A stretch of 64,000 nucleotides of DNA from the NCBI RefSeq assembly GCF_037975245.1, contig NC_092565.1, forward strand, positions 11,340,499 to 11,404,498, given 5' to 3'. The DNA is from Apostichopus japonicus (lineage: Eukaryota > Echinodermata > Holothuroidea > Aspidochirotida > Stichopodidae). Numbering within the stretch: position 1 is the stretch's first letter; the number at the start of each line of letters is the position of its first letter. The notes under the pieces were generated by a model. It was not told the origin of the DNA. It saw nothing but the letters and a program-made list of their open reading frames with translations, and did no database searches. Shown here piece by piece: positions 14,301 to 26,875 of the stretch. The position numbers and the translations under genes were made by a program.

Positions 14301-17300
14301 ATCACATGGCAGTCTTACCGTGGTTGTGATCTATTGGGATTTTAACACTTGCAAGGCTGCACCTTGAACAATGCATCCACCTATATACACAGTATCAAGT
14401 CTAAATCTAATGCCTATTGTTAAGTACTACAACACAAAACTACATACACATGAGATGCTTAGCATGTTTACCAAGACATCGGTTTTAACGCATCCTACAC
14501 TGATAAGAGCCAGTTTAACGCAGCGTTTAAAACCCGAGGTTTACTCTTTTGCACTGTGTAAGCCTATGACAGAGATCAAAGAGGCCTTGTACAGACTAAT
14601 GCAAACTGTACTTAAGTAAGTGCAGTGAAGTCATCTTGAAGAGGAATTTCTCAGCCAACCCAATAATCCTGTCAGTAGAGAGTGGCAAACCTGGAAGCCA
14701 TCAATCAATCAAAGACCAGCAGACTGCTGACATCAACCTCCCCCCCCCCCCCCCACCAGTCTTTCTATATCCTCCAAAAGTGATCAAGAAATATTTTAAT
14801 TATGAGATGTGATAAGGTTATCCTCTCAACAGGAGGAAGAAGAGGAGAAGAAGAAGTTAGGAGAGGTTTTGGAGAAGTTGTTTATGAGCAATGTAAACAT
14901 CCTAAGATGATTATGGCTACAACAATGACTCAAACTTGCCTAGAGCTATAACCACGGTAACAAGGAATGCTTTTGAGGTTTTGATGCAGTGATCTTGACC
15001 GGATATTTATATACAGTGCAAGTCAAATTCTGAATACTGAATACAAAATGTAGTCTTTAGTAGTAAAAATTCTGAGTGCACGCACTGTATGCTACATGTT
15101 CATGAAATACATACTGTACCATAGACAAGTTGAAAGCTAACATGCTGTTTGTGTTAATTTCCTGATTTGGAAAAAACATTTACCAGAAGGTACGATACTC
15201 TGTACAAATTCACCACACATACCGTAGTAATAATGATAACGATGACAAAATGTATTTATAAAGCGCAACAATTCAATAAAGCATGGTCAAAGTCGCTATT
15301 ACAATGTTTAAAAAAACACTAAAAAGTCAAAACACTAAAACTTTAACTAAACCTAGCTAGTAAAAAATTAGTACTGTATTTGATCAAAGAGCTGTTACAG
15401 AGTACATTTCCATAGTTTTCCAAATAAATTAAGGCCAATGTACAGTACTGTATGTATACCTGTGTAGTACAGGGAATGATATGCAGTATCGCATAGCAAA
15501 ATCCTATGCAAAATGGTCAAATTGCTATGTATACAAGTCCAAAGATGTATAGCAGATTTCTTTTACACAGCAAACATGATACTTTATAAGAGACAGAGGC
15601 TTCAGATCATTCAAAACTGCTACAAAAACTCTGGAACACTAAATTTACACTTCTTAGGAGTGTTAGCTCAGTGGTTAACGCTGGTGCCTTCCAATCATTA
15701 TAAGGTCCCCGGCTCAAGCCTCTCCAAGATAAATGTATGTCGTCCAGTTACAGAGTTGTTGACAATTGACAATTCTTAATCATGGACGTTAAATATGAAT
15801 GTAAGAGACTGACTTCGGTCAGCTTGTGGCTTTGATAAGCCAATGAGGCTTCTTCGTGAGTTCCTGCTTGCAGGAGGATCTAAAATACATACATACATAC
15901 AAATTATTCTCTGGTAGTAGTGCAACCGGTTTCACTGAACCTTGTACTTACAGCTCTTCCAATGTTTGCAGCCCGACAAATGCGCGAGACTGTATCCGTT
16001 CCATTCCGTTTCCGCTCAGATTGCTGCAGATAAAATATGAGGCAGTGGAGTTAAAAGTTACAAATCACAGTCAGTAACTGTACAGAGACTATAATTGAAG
16101 ATGTGAAGAATATCATATGTTCCAATGCAATGTATGGATATGAAAATGTGTACTATACATGATACAGGGTACAGTACATAATTCAAACCAGACATATATA
16201 TGCATAGGGTGTCCCTTGTTGTCTAGAGATGTTAGTTGTAGCAAAGAATAAAATAAAATCTACTTATATGGAAATGTGGAAAACTGACTGGGAAAATAGA
16301 CTCTGAAATAAAATCTGCACTTTTGTTTTTATTTAATACGTACATATCAAAGTCAATGACAGTTTACCTGGGTAGAAAAAGTATCAAATATGTCAAGTCT
16401 TTAAATAATTCCCACAAAAACAAAGTATAAAAGTCTTAATCTATCTTTTTAACTAACTTATCATAATATTCTAAATTTTAAAATTTGGTTTATATAGAGG
16501 ACCAAAGATTTAAAGTATTCATATTTTATTATTTATATTTCTACAGTTTCATAAGGAACTTTACAATGGGTGTCTCTCACAACAAACATCTTCTGACACG
16601 TACAGCATGCAACCTTTCTTCAAGCATTTTATGTTTATTTTGTTGCATCAGTTCCACAATTGATCAACGTGTTAAAACATAATGTTGTTGAGGAAGCCTG
16701 CTCCTGATCAAAGCAAAATACTGCTGGTCTACTCACTCTACTGTATAGTAAAGTAGAAAGGTTTTTACATCTAGGTTACAGTAGGCTATGCCAGTCTTTC
16801 AGCAGTCTTTCATCTTGTGTGACCCTAACTGGGTTATAATTTTTGGAATTACCAATCAATCACTAGGCTCCATTGTGTTGGCCTACAGATGCAATTAAAT
16901 ACCACAGAAGCATATAAGGGAAGTTCTATTGTATGGAACATCCCACAGTCAGCAATTCAAAGCATGTCTGGCAAGAAGAAGTGAATCATGGAATAAAGTT
17001 CTAATTTGAATCTCTGGTCTAGAGAGAGATGAACTGATTGTCGATAGGCCACGAATGAAAGGAAAAGATGATGTTTCCATCTTTGTAACATTAATTACAG
17101 AACTACTGTGGAACATATTAAAACTGCAAAACTTACATCAAACCGCTCATTTAGGGTCAGAATTTGGCAAGTACTGTTTACCTTAGTTCTGTTGACCAAT
17201 CTTGCAATGCTTTTAGTGCAGATCTTTGGCCAATATGAAATATTCCTATATATGAATTCTTGGGTAACTGGGACTACATCACAATCATTATTTATTGCAC

Positions 17301-20300
17301 AGTTCTGTACAATCCATACCAAATGGCCGAGCTTAATGTGGTGTGTTTGTGGTCAATGTACTTATATACGTAACACAGTAAGTACGATAATGGTCTTTAC
17401 GACACATACCACTCTGTTTTTTTTCCATTCAACTTTGAGAGCAGCCAGCATAGCGCACATTCTAAATCATGATGGACCCCATTCTGCAGGGGCTGATTTT
17501 AACTCCCAACTATATAGTATCTGTGGCCATGTATATTGCCGGGTGATAATGCACCCACTGTATATATAGGTTGGCACTGGTATCTGGATGTCAGTTTATC
17601 ACCCTTGGATACCATCCCATACTTTGTCAGTTCCTTCTTGTGATGAGTCTCAAATTTGTTTGTCAAAATGTCCACCAAAAAAACACAGAAAAAAAAAATG
17701 AGTGGCATTAACTCATTCTTTTTGCCTTCCTGGATTTTGTGATTTTTAGTCGTAGTGAAAACAACCATTCCATGTCACAGTCGAACTGCTGATGGATTGA
17801 ATACTATTTGCTAGCTTCAAGTTCACCATTTGGGGCTTATGTTGACTTTGTTGGAAGCCACAAGCCATCCTTGTTTTCATAACCCGAAGTTTACAAATCA
17901 TCAGATTCATACAATTTTTTTTTTTTTTTTTTTTTTGTGGGAGTTCAAATTCCAGTCCTGAAAACTGCCGGAAGGTGTGGAAAAAGAAAAAAAAATCGGA
18001 ATTCTACCGGGCACAGACGTGTGAATAGCAGAAAAAGTGCAAAGAATCTCTGTAAATTCTCATCACCATTTTTGTCAGGGGTTTTCACAGCATTATGTAG
18101 ATCATAATACGTGAACATGGAGTGACTGAACCAACGAATGCACAAAACACACGCAGATGCATGTATGGACACACTACACTACACTCTGGATTGAACTGAA
18201 AACAGAATGATTGGTTGGTTATACAGTAGTGTAACAAAATTATAGACCTACCTTTAGTAACAGACCTAAATTTTTCCAACCTGCACATGTATCGTTTTAA
18301 AAAAAAAATGTATAAATATGCTAAACCTGCCAGAATGGGGAAATAAATCTAGATTTCATTAACCTTTTCATTTGTTTTGTTTTGTTGTACTGGGAGGTAA
18401 GGTGGGCAAGGGATAGATTTTTTGCTGGAAGGGAAGGAGATTTTTTTTGGGGGGGGGGGGGAGGGAAGGCAGAGATGGGCATTAAATGCTATATATGTAA
18501 ATTTAAATGGCAATATGGTAACAAGGTACATTTATTTGTAAGGATATACTCACAGCTGCTGTAGTAACCTTAGTCCTTGAAAGGAATATGTACTCAGGAC
18601 GACGATGTTGTTTTCACTTAAATCTCTGCAAAGAAAGTTAAATAATTTATATAATATACAAATCAGACAGTAACAATTAGATGAGATGTGAAATAATAAT
18701 AATAATAATAAACAAATAAATAAATACATAAATAAAAGACATTTTATTTAAGTATTTGAGTAAGTACCTTCGTGTAACTAATTATTTACTCATAAATGGT
18801 GCACTTAATTGTATTATTCTGAACAAAACAAACAACTGGATTAATAATGTAGACTAGGGGGTAACAATATTACCAAGAGTATAACCCTATTAATTGCAAA
18901 AGGAAGTTGTGCAGATGCTTGGTTTACAATTGTCATGTTTGTTTCTTCTTTTCTCCAGGATTTTTCCTGTGTTGAGTTTAGTGTGTTCATACATTAGTCA
19001 AGTACAGTACAGTACAGTATATTGGATTCAAAAACTTTTTTAAACATGAACTATGAGAGGCTCTCTCAGGCTGTGGTTAACATGTACAGTATATTACTGT
19101 TAGTTCATTCCCCATTCAAACTTATTTATTCCAGCAGTTCCAGGTTTTACAATTTTACTGTTTCATAAATGTTTCACAGCTGTAATACCGTGATCATTGC
19201 AATACTCACTAGGTTAATTTTTGCACAGAAGAGACTTCACTTGTTTACAAATTTTATGTCATTAATGTTCTGAATTTAAGTCTTCTCTGTATAATTCCAT
19301 TCAAAAATTCCTCCATTTTATCAATGATCAACAATATTCTGTCCTAGATGTATAAGCAGCAGAATACCCCCAAAGACTGGGAAAGTGTACTCTGCGTACA
19401 GTATATTTTCCATTGGCTTTAGCATCTTGATTGGTTGTACAGAACATCCAGTAAAACTAATGGAACTAAACTATATACTAATGGAAGAATAGAAGAGATT
19501 ATGGGGTTAGTAGCAGTCATTGAAAAGCATGGTTCTAAATCATCAACTACCAACAAAACCAGCTGTCAATTATGGAAGGTCATGGGGTCAAAACTAGCCA
19601 CAGGCATTATCTTCTACAGAAAGTGACCAATGAAGCTGAAAAATACCACAGAATACTACGGTCATTTACAAACGTAAATAAACCTAGTATTCACACGTGT
19701 GATGAGATCATAGCCTAACTTATAGGTCTATCATGATTGATTGTTTTATTTTATCAAACTTAAAAACATTTGGGGAGTAGGGATACCTAAAGGAAAAAAA
19801 TGATATTAAAAGATATCCAAAAAAAACAACACAATTATGACTGGGGACATACAGTATGAGATTTTAAGAATGTACTGTAGATGACACCAGTTGTCAAGTT
19901 AAATTTACGATATAATTTCAATTTTCTTTGCCATTTGTAGTGAAACACTCAATGGAAGGACTGTCACATGCCATGGATTCATAGTAATTTAGATGCGGAC
20001 ATATACTGTACAGTATATACAGTACCTACCATTCTGAAATTTATACTAACGGCAAAGATCATGTACTTAATGTCTTTCATGTGAATAGTCGTTTCAAATT
20101 ATATTCAGTTCATGTTTCTGATTATTGTAGTATGTGTCATTAAAGTAAGAGACTTCATCAATGATTTGTAGGCAATGGACGAGCAGTTTGCTGCACTATT
20201 TTCACTGGCAGTTTTTTGCTGTTTGTTGAGTTGTGTTGTGTTGTTTCCTTTCCTTTCTTTCATGTTTCTTTCCTCTTTGGCCTTACATTTTATTTTTTAT

Positions 20301-20735
20301 GATGCTTCGATAAATGTTACTTCATGTCTGTTTAAATATTTATTGCATTCAAGTCTCTTTAACCTTGTTGGAAGATTTATACAAAGATAAATAAACTGAA
20401 ACTGTACATGAACATATACATACAATGTCTCTGTTTCTCTTTAGTACTTCAGTATAGCTTTTTACTTAAGAGTACAGTCATTTCTTTTAAATGACTTTAA
20501 TTGAATAGTACTATACAAATAATGCTCTGATTATGATTATATTAAACTTCAAAAACTATACGCCCACTAACTGACGACAGATATGAGCAATGCTGGTGGT
20601 CATAAGTACAGTAACTTGTGTATATAATCAATCACATATGTATCATATATATATATATATATATATACAGTATATATATATATGATATACATATATATAT
20701 ATATATATAAATATATATATCAGGCTTCAACAATC

Positions 20736-20782
<47 letters not shown>

Positions 20783-21635
20783 CAGGCCTCGACAAATTTT
20801 GTCAAAACTACTCGCCAACTGGCGACAGAGTCTAAAATTCTACTCGCCACAACGTTAAATTTTCTCGCCATTTTTCCCCGCTAATTGTTTGTGTGATATA
20901 ACCCTAGGTAGTATGGCCTAACTAAGGATATCACCGTATAGTGTTAGTGTTAGTTGTTTATGTCAGCAAAAACGATCTATAGTGGTTTGTCAAAGTGTTT
21001 AAAACATGATATATGTGAAAATATAAAACGGTGAAACATTGTAAGCATTGTTTAGGACACAAAAATAAGTAATGATATGGCTGACCATCTGTAACTTTCA
21101 CTTGACATGACATCAGACTACTGTATCAGTGTATACATGTGTTAGGATCGTTAACAAGTTAAGATAACGCTTGGCACTGACAATTATTATTATTATCGAT
21201 CGATTACTGAGTGTCAGACTTACAGCTTTCATCGGTCAGGTCTCGAGAATTATCTTCTTTTTTTTGAATAAAAATGAATTTCTTTTGTTCATTTCAAGAT
21301 ATATGTAATGTTATTTCGGCAAAATTATTATTATTACCTATCGTGCATCATTTAGTTTGAGCGATTAGTTTTAAATTAGATTCGAGCTGGTGAACAGAGC
21401 TGTTCCTTAGTTAGGACCAATATACTTGTAACAGTGTACTTGATAATACTAATGTGATGTGTAATATTAGGATGTATGCATTTCTTGATTGGCTCACAAG
21501 TTATAGTAAGCCTATGGTATAAATTCCGTGAGCCAGTCAGCCCCTCGCCAAAATGCCGAGCGTAATGCTTTTTTTGCTCGCCAGTCGCAAGATTCTACTC
21601 GCCATTGGCGAGTTGGCGACCGTATTTGTCGAGGC

Positions 21636-21687
<52 letters not shown>

Positions 21688-22136
21688 CAAACAAGTTCTC
21701 TGAGTGTGCATAGGTACAGAAACCTGAATACATGAGTACAGTAAACACCAATAATGTACTCAATTAAATGTGAAACGGACTTCAACAGGAAGTACTCACT
21801 GTAGAATTACAGGAAATAATGAAATATATATACACTAATTGACTCTACTTACAGGTAATAGGTATCGTTTGGAATAGTGTCCGGAACTAGCGGGCTTGTC
21901 AGTCCTTTATTAATGCAGTACACTTCCCGCAATCCTCTCTCGTCCTCCGAAGAGCCGGCATTATCGTAATTTAGGTACGAGTTGCCTATAGATTCCTCGA
22001 CCCGACTCTGGTCTACAGAGCAGGTGCAACCACTGGGGCACGCAGTCGATGTCCCCGAGAGCCAAAGCATTACAAAAGCTACAATCAGTCCCAGGTAATT
22101 GCACGAATAATTAACACTTCCCAAAGAGTTCTTCAT
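8181..22136 (-). CDS. ADGRA3: Adhesion GPCR subfamily A (GPR124/GPR125-like), N-terminal half, partial
   Basis: Six minus-strand exons join in frame: 22136-21853, 18625-18554, 16023-15952, 10674-10603, 10411-10340 and 8344-8181. They encode a signal peptide, an LRR N-cap with the CPSGCTC cysteine cluster, four 24-residue LRRs (DLSENNIVVL, NLSGNGMERI, DLSRNNLGSV, NLSHNSISTI) and an LRR C-cap (LRCNCDLKWIVKWEKNNNI). Four LRRs followed by a cap with CNCDLKWIVKWEKNNNI matches the ADGRA2/ADGRA3 ectodomain, where CDCN-x-LW-x-x-RW occupies the same place. In vertebrates these receptors act at the plasma membrane (ADGRA2 as a Wnt7 co-receptor with RECK, ADGRA3 linked to planar polarity). The Ig, HormR, GAIN/GPS and 7TM exons were not found, and the last exon ends in phase 1, so the gene should run off the left edge. 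Choosing ADGRA3 over ADGRA2 is arbitrary; one invertebrate co-ortholog is likely. Another LRR-ectodomain protein cannot be fully excluded without the 7TM exons. Confidence 0.75.
8496..8648. mobile_element. Short foldback MITE
   Basis: Left arm (CTTACCTGTCTCCTCACAAC then CATTAGCAC and CTCTACCATGTC) and right arm (GACATGGTAGAG, GTGCTAATGTTGTGACAAG) form a long imperfect hairpin. One arm recurs alone at 13037-13067. Confidence 0.6.
8880..9330. repeat. Degenerate minisatellite (~30-bp units) interrupted by a MITE
   Basis: Loose repeats of the form GTTATATTCTGATTGCCTA run through 8880-9066 and resume after the MITE as ATTCCAATTGCCTCAGGGA. Divergence is high. Confidence 0.5.
9067..9294. mobile_element. 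228-bp hAT-like MITE (TAGTGATGCACAGAT ends)
   Basis: Ends TAGTGATGCACAGAT and ATCTGTGCAACACTA are inverted repeats with one mismatch. They are flanked by perfect ATTCCAAT duplications (9059-9066 and 9295-9302). The interior is rich in CCGATA, usual for this MITE type. Confidence 0.75.
10340..10411 (-). CDS. ADGRA3: ADGRA exon 5: LRR 4
   Basis: This 72-bp phase-2 exon encodes NLSHNSISTIPASAFERLWS plus LEKM, with a TGTAG acceptor and a GTGAGT donor. Confidence 0.8.
10603..10674 (-). CDS. ADGRA3: ADGRA exon 4: LRR 3
   Basis: This 72-bp phase-2 exon encodes DLSRNNLGSVNNAMFEGLGF plus LKKL, with a TTCCAG acceptor and a GTAAGT donor. The intron to the next exon is only 191 bp. Confidence 0.8.
11117..11254. 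repeat. CAGTGGCATC-type G-rich repeat, copy 1
   Basis: Shares CAGTGGCATC near its start, the GGTGGGG then GGGGCACAGCA block and GGGTAATGCAAGCTG with 13719-13843. A third, inverted CAGTGGCATCAACAAGGG lies near 11431. Confidence 0.5.
13037..13067. mobile_element. Single arm of the foldback MITE at 8496
   Basis: GTGCTAAGGTTGTGAGGAGA then CAGGTAAGCGA matches the reverse complement of the left arm at 8498-8525. No second arm was seen nearby. Confidence 0.4.
13719..13843. repeat. CAGTGGCATC-type G-rich repeat, copy 2
   Basis: AGTGGCATCGCCAGT, GGGAGGTGGGGCACAGCA and GGGTACTGCAAGATG align with the copy at 11117-11254. No coding content was recognised. Confidence 0.5.
14142..14162 (+). repeat. (TG)n microsatellite
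   Basis: About ten TG units in ADGRA intron 3. Confidence 0.9.
15656..15900 (+). mobile_element. tRNA-derived SINE, copy 1 (full length)
   Basis: Starts GGAGTGTTAGCTCAGTGG, which has the A-box form TTAGCTCAGTGG. A B-box-like CCCGGCTCAAGCC follows. The body holds small hairpins (GACTTCGGTC, CCTGCTTGCAGG) and the tail is (ATAC)n. It lies in ADGRA intron 3, 52 bp from LRR 2. Confidence 0.8.
15952..16023 (-). CDS. ADGRA3: ADGRA exon 3: LRR 2
   Basis: This 72-bp phase-2 exon encodes NLSGNGMERIQSRAFVGLQT plus LEEL, with a CTGCAG acceptor and a GTAAGT donor. A SINE ends 52 bp beyond the donor side. Confidence 0.8.
18554..18625 (-). CDS. ADGRA3: ADGRA exon 2: LRR 1
   Basis: This 72-bp phase-2 exon follows a TTTGCAG acceptor and has a GTGAGT donor. 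It encodes one leucine-rich repeat, DLSENNIVVLSTYSFQGLRL plus LQQL. Confidence 0.8.
20646..20782. repeat. (AT)n microsatellite with a stranded element end
   Basis: Long AT runs, broken by CAGGCTTCAACAA at 20721. That motif resembles the terminal CAGGCCTCGACAA of the element starting at 20783. Confidence 0.85.
20783..21638. mobile_element. 856-bp element with CAGGCCTCGACAAAT ends inside (AT)n
   Basis: Perfect 15-bp inverted ends, each followed by several copies of ACTCGCCA and GGCGA. The target is an AT dinucleotide tract, so a target duplication cannot be read. It lies in ADGRA intron 1. Confidence 0.65.
21639..21683. repeat. (AT)n microsatellite
   Basis: A 45-bp AT run directly right of the 20783-21638 element; probably the other half of its target. 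Confidence 0.9.
21853..22136 (-). CDS. ADGRA3: ADGRA exon 1: start, signal peptide and LRR N-cap
   Basis: The first Met (MKNSLGSVNYSCNYLGLIVA) opens an N-terminus with a hydrophobic run around residues 14-27 (LGLIVAFVMLWLSG) and a likely cleavage site near TSTA-C. CPSGCTC then begins the LRR N-cap. About 35 residues rich in Asp, Glu, Ser and Asn (VEESIGNSYLNYDNAGSSED) separate this cluster from the closing VYC; this is longer than in typical LRR N-caps. The exon ends YYL in phase 2 with a GTAAGT donor. Confidence 0.8.
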
Positions 22137-22639
22137 TTTGCCCGTCTCTTATGTCACGTATGCTTCAACGCTTTCCGTTTCTCTCTAGAGAGCATCACAA
22201 ATAGTGGTGATGAAATTGACTCCAGGTATCCATACAGCACAGAAATGGTAAGCTGTCTGCTCTACGTAGTGGACACAGTAGTTTTGTCCAATACTTAAGG
22301 CAGAATGGAAAGCCAAGAAGAAAAGGAGTAAAAAAGGGCTAATCAGTTTGGTATCACAAACTTCCAATACCTGAAAATGAAAAAACACAGAAAAATCTAC
22401 AGTACTGGTCATGTTGGTGAATTTTCTTTCAAAAATATGAAAACCATTATGCAAAATGAATTGAGGTTTTGATGTCTTTATCACACTAGACTTCTGCAAG
22501 TTCTGCTTACAAGTTCACCAGAAATAGATCTTATGATATTTATAGTGTCCTCAGGCTGAACCACTATTTTGACGTACAATTACACTATGGCATGATAAAC
22601 ACAGGTCGGTCTACTGTACATACATGGCATTACACACCC

Positions 22640-23100
22640 CACTAAAAACAATAGGGGTCTTGTACTCAATGTGATGTATCCACACACCAAGTATAAGAAC
22701 TACAGTAAGTATCCATGATTCCTACCTTGTGATATCATGTTTAATGGTTTTCAGAGTTTGACCTAGAGCTGGTGACCACAAACGAACTTTGGCAGACACC
22801 AACAACAACAGGCTTCTTGTACTCAATATGTCAAATCCATACACCATGTATGAGAACTATCCATGATTTCTACCATGCGATATCATGTGTAAAAGGTTTC
22901 CAGAGTTTGACTTCTGGTGACCCAGATGACCTTCACCAAAAACAATTGAGTTCTACTCAATATAACGCATCCACACACCAAGTACAAAAAGTATCCATGC
23001 TTCCGAATTTGAGATATTGTGTTTAAAACGTCAATATTTTGACCTCTGGTGACCTCAGAAGACCATTGCCCGCCACTAAAAACAAAAGAGTTCTTTACTC
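22640..23100. repeat. Degenerate tandem paragraphs (~148 bp, three units)
   Basis: Units share TACTCAAT, CCACACACCAAGTA, TATCCATG, GATATCATGT and GTTTGACCTCTGGTGACC. The wording overlaps with the 35515-37879 repeat (ACCAAAAACAATAGGGTTC), so both probably belong to one superfamily. Confidence 0.55.
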
Positions 23101-26100
23101 AATATTTATTACACATTTTCCCCTTCATTTCTTTCAAAAAGATTAAATGAATCAACAGACTGTAGCCTACATAGACTTTCTGAAAATCTTTTTAAACCCT
23201 GTTGTATGACTCAAATGAACCTTGAACAGAAAAAGAGTACAGACAACAAATATGACTGCAATGTATGTATATGTTGTAAACTAATCATCCAAGAGCTTAA
23301 AAGTGCAATGGTTAGAAAGACAAGATCAGACAGTTTTCAGGTCAATGAATGTTGCTAAATACAGTACTTACAACACTTAATTCTGCCATAGAAAGTTCTT
23401 TACATGTAAGCAGTACGCATGTGTGTAGAATGTTGATCTGTTTCATACTAGTTTCCGGGTTAAATATAAGTCTCTGCAGGTCTGAGGGCTGAAGCTCAAC
23501 TATCTTGTTAGATAATCAGATATACAGTATAGTACTATATGTACAAGTACTATGCCCTTGAGATCATCCTACTCCTACGAAACAATATGTTTCCAGCAAA
23601 AGTAAAAGCACACACCCTGTAGGATCTTCGGACTCAGTTTTTACCAAATTTGAAGGGTAGAAAATCTATCTTTATACATTGATGGATCCGGTTTCATGTG
23701 TCAGAAGGAAAGAAACTGTAGCAGCAGATTTTGTTAGAAATCTCTCCAGGGATACCAAGACCAGACAGACTATTACGAATAATCATCTCTAGCTTTCACA
23801 GTAGGCTTTACTGATACAGGGCTTCCATTTTAATAAATTGTTTGATAAACATTGATAATTTTAATTTGTAATCTGAAAGACTAAATTTTAAAAAGTACAA
23901 ATATTCAAGCTTTGTTTCATCTGTGTATGTCTGGGCTAAGCCACAGTGTATATCATTTAACTTTTACACACATTGCTAATTTTGTTTCTTTATGGTGATC
24001 TCCTCAACAAATTTAAAGGGAAAGTCAAGATGAAATATATATGTAAACACAACCAGAGAAAAAAACAAAAGAAACGGTTAGTGCGCCAACATTCCAACTC
24101 TTATCTCACACCTGTACTGTTTTACTTTAAATTTTCATTAATGCATACTGTTAAGATAGAATAAATGGGAACAAACCAATGTCCATCTTGGCAGTCTTTT
24201 TGGCATTAATATGTAGTTATATAAATCACATTCACAATCACATCATCATGGCAAAATACTTTTCTGCCAAATTTTCAGCTATTTATAGCGATTGAGCAGA
24301 TCAAATGTTAAGCGGCAGCTTTGCTTACTGATTAATTGTTTTTTGTTCAACATATTAATCAGACGCATGCCCAAGCAATGTCTGGATCTCGATATGTTAT
24401 TACTGATAAACAGTTTAGGCGAGACAGTGAATTTAGTTTTTCTGGATTCTGTGTACACACAGTACAGTCGTGATGTCAACTGGCAGCAAATTAATAATTA
24501 ATAACTTGAGGGTATTTGTTCAATCTGTCTTTCCAAAGAGCTTGCTCGGAAACAAAAATGGTATCTTGGAGAGGGAGAGACAGACATTACATGTTATTGA
24601 TAGGCAAAGTGATCCTTTATAAACATGTAGCCTGGGCCGCAGATCTAGCCTAAAGTAGTACAAAATATGAATGGAACTTAAAGCAATACATCAGCACTCG
24701 CATTATCCGATTAATAAAGACCAGATATGTGCTGATGTCTTATTCGCTTGACCTCTGCGAATGGTCCAAATTTTGGGTGACAAGAGTACAGTACAGTATA
24801 TCTTCAAGACTGTGTGATCTTTAAGTACACAACAGTACCTAAACTAGATATATTCCCTCAAGATTGAATGCACAATGAGGCTTTGTTGAAAAGTGCTTTT
24901 TGGGAATAATCTGTGAGGATTTACCTTTATATAAAAGAGGTACAGGGTGTTATTAACACAACTGCATGTGGGCAAGCATAACTTAAGGGGGTCAAATAAC
25001 ACCAGTCAATCCTTAGGAATGTCACAAAATTAACTTGATTGTTTTCCACTTCAACAAGGTTAAATGGAATAATAAATTTCTTACTAACCAGCCTTTGAAG
25101 ACTTATGTTAGATTTGATAGCCCTCCCTGGGATGCAAAACCTTGTGGATCGTTTCAACCAGGTTTGTGGGAATTCACTACTTGGAAAATATTTTGAAAAA
25201 GGAATACATAAAGGAACACAAAATATTTCAAATGAGGTGATGAGCTATTAATGAGATAAAAATTGAAATAGCAGTTTTCAACTTTCCTTTTCATTGTATA
25301 GTGAATGTATATACAAAGTGTTTAGTTGTCTGCTTTGCAAGCACCATTGGAAGATCACCTCGTACTAGCTAGGCTATGCAGATCATGTTCCAAGGAATTT
25401 TAACAAGGTTTTCCAATCCTGTCACTACTATTGTCATGTACAGTTACCTATTGCAGGTCTAGTAGTAATAGCTACAACATGATACAATATAATCAACCCC
25501 AACCCGAGTATTTACTATAGGCTAGACAAATTTTAAGTTTCATGGGCTTATGTATATCTTCCTCCTCAAAGGCAGACCTACATTAAAATATGCAGGCCTA
25601 GATGCTACAGTACACAGCCTACTAATACTAGTAATAATATCTATAAGACTTTATATGGGGGTAGGGCCTAAACATTATTAAGGTCAACAAGTGACATCGT
25701 TGATGAGCAAATGAGTATATCCAGCAAATATGACAGATGTAACTTAATACGGCCTAAATAACCTGTTCCAATGATTGCATTTTTTTCCCATCGGGAGTGG
25801 GAGGGAGCAGGGGACACATAGGCACCTTTAGTCTTTACTTTTAAGTAGACTGACACTTTAACTAGTTTAAGCAGTGCAGCATCAACATCCACAGACGACT
25901 TTAAAACATCACCCCACTTCACCTTATTCATTACTAATACGAGCTCAGTTTAGGAAGCTGTTTTGATTGACCTTCGCATAACAGTAACTTGTTTAGGGCT
26001 ATCGGAATATATAAAGTATAGTAAACTAGGCCTGAGCCGCTATAAACTGGTGTACTGTTGACGTCCGAGCTAGGCCTAAGTAAAATCCGACCACGGTCTT

Positions 26101-26503
26101 GGAATCTTACCTTAAATTATACATACGCATGCATAACTTCTCTTTGATACAATGAACACATGTCTCAAATGTAGACAAAAATCGTCTGATAATCCGTACA
26201 ACTAAAGTTATTCCACACTGTTTCCATAGTTTCTCTCCTAATCATTAGAAATAGCAGGCAAAGGCTATGCGTAGCTGTGTTTGGTATCAATTAGTCATAC
26301 TGTATATTCCATACACATACTGTGCATGTGCAGTGTGTGCTGTTTAGGAGCAGCAATATGATCATACTCCATTCTCTGACGAGAATCTTTTTGTTTACAA
26401 TGACTGAAGAATGACTGTACTGGTGAGGGCGGCATTCACATTCTTATACACCGATGAAACAGATGGTGGAGTCATCTTCAATCATCTCGGCCTGGGTCAC
26501 ATC

Positions 26504-26875
26504 CAGTGGCGTAGGAAGGTACTTTTGAGTGGGGGGGGGGGGCTGAAGACTGATGGCCGGCCTGGGGGAGGGGTCTAAGGGGAGGGGGTGTCCCCCTCCC
26601 CCTTTGGATTTTTTTTGCATTTCCAGGTGGCCTCAGATGCAATTTGGTGCAATATAGCACACTTCAACACCCACTCCAGTTTGTAAAGAATTTTGCATTT
26701 TCACCTTGCCTTAGATGCAATTTGGTGCTTCAAATGAGATTTTTTTCTCATTTGGAAATGAAAAAGGGGTTTTCTGACTTGCGGAGCGGGGGGGGGGGCG
26801 GAACGATACTTCCGCCCCCATATTTTTCACAGGGGGGGGGGCTGGCGCCCCCAGGCCCCCGGTTCCTACGCCCTT
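26504..26875 (+). mobile_element. 372-bp non-autonomous DNA transposon with 9-bp TSD, copy A
   Basis: Ends are CAGTGGCGTAGGAA and TTCCTACGCCCTT. They are flanked by GGTCACATC on both sides (26495-26503 and 26876-26884). A 9-bp duplication points to the Mutator-like (MULE) superfamily. Inside are poly-G runs and the motif GCAATTTGGTGC. Copy B is at 57096-57467. Confidence 0.75.

Noticed and set aside
21512-21785. Open frames with long Ile-Tyr runs
   Set aside because: They are translations of the (AT)n microsatellite and the adjoining transposon end.
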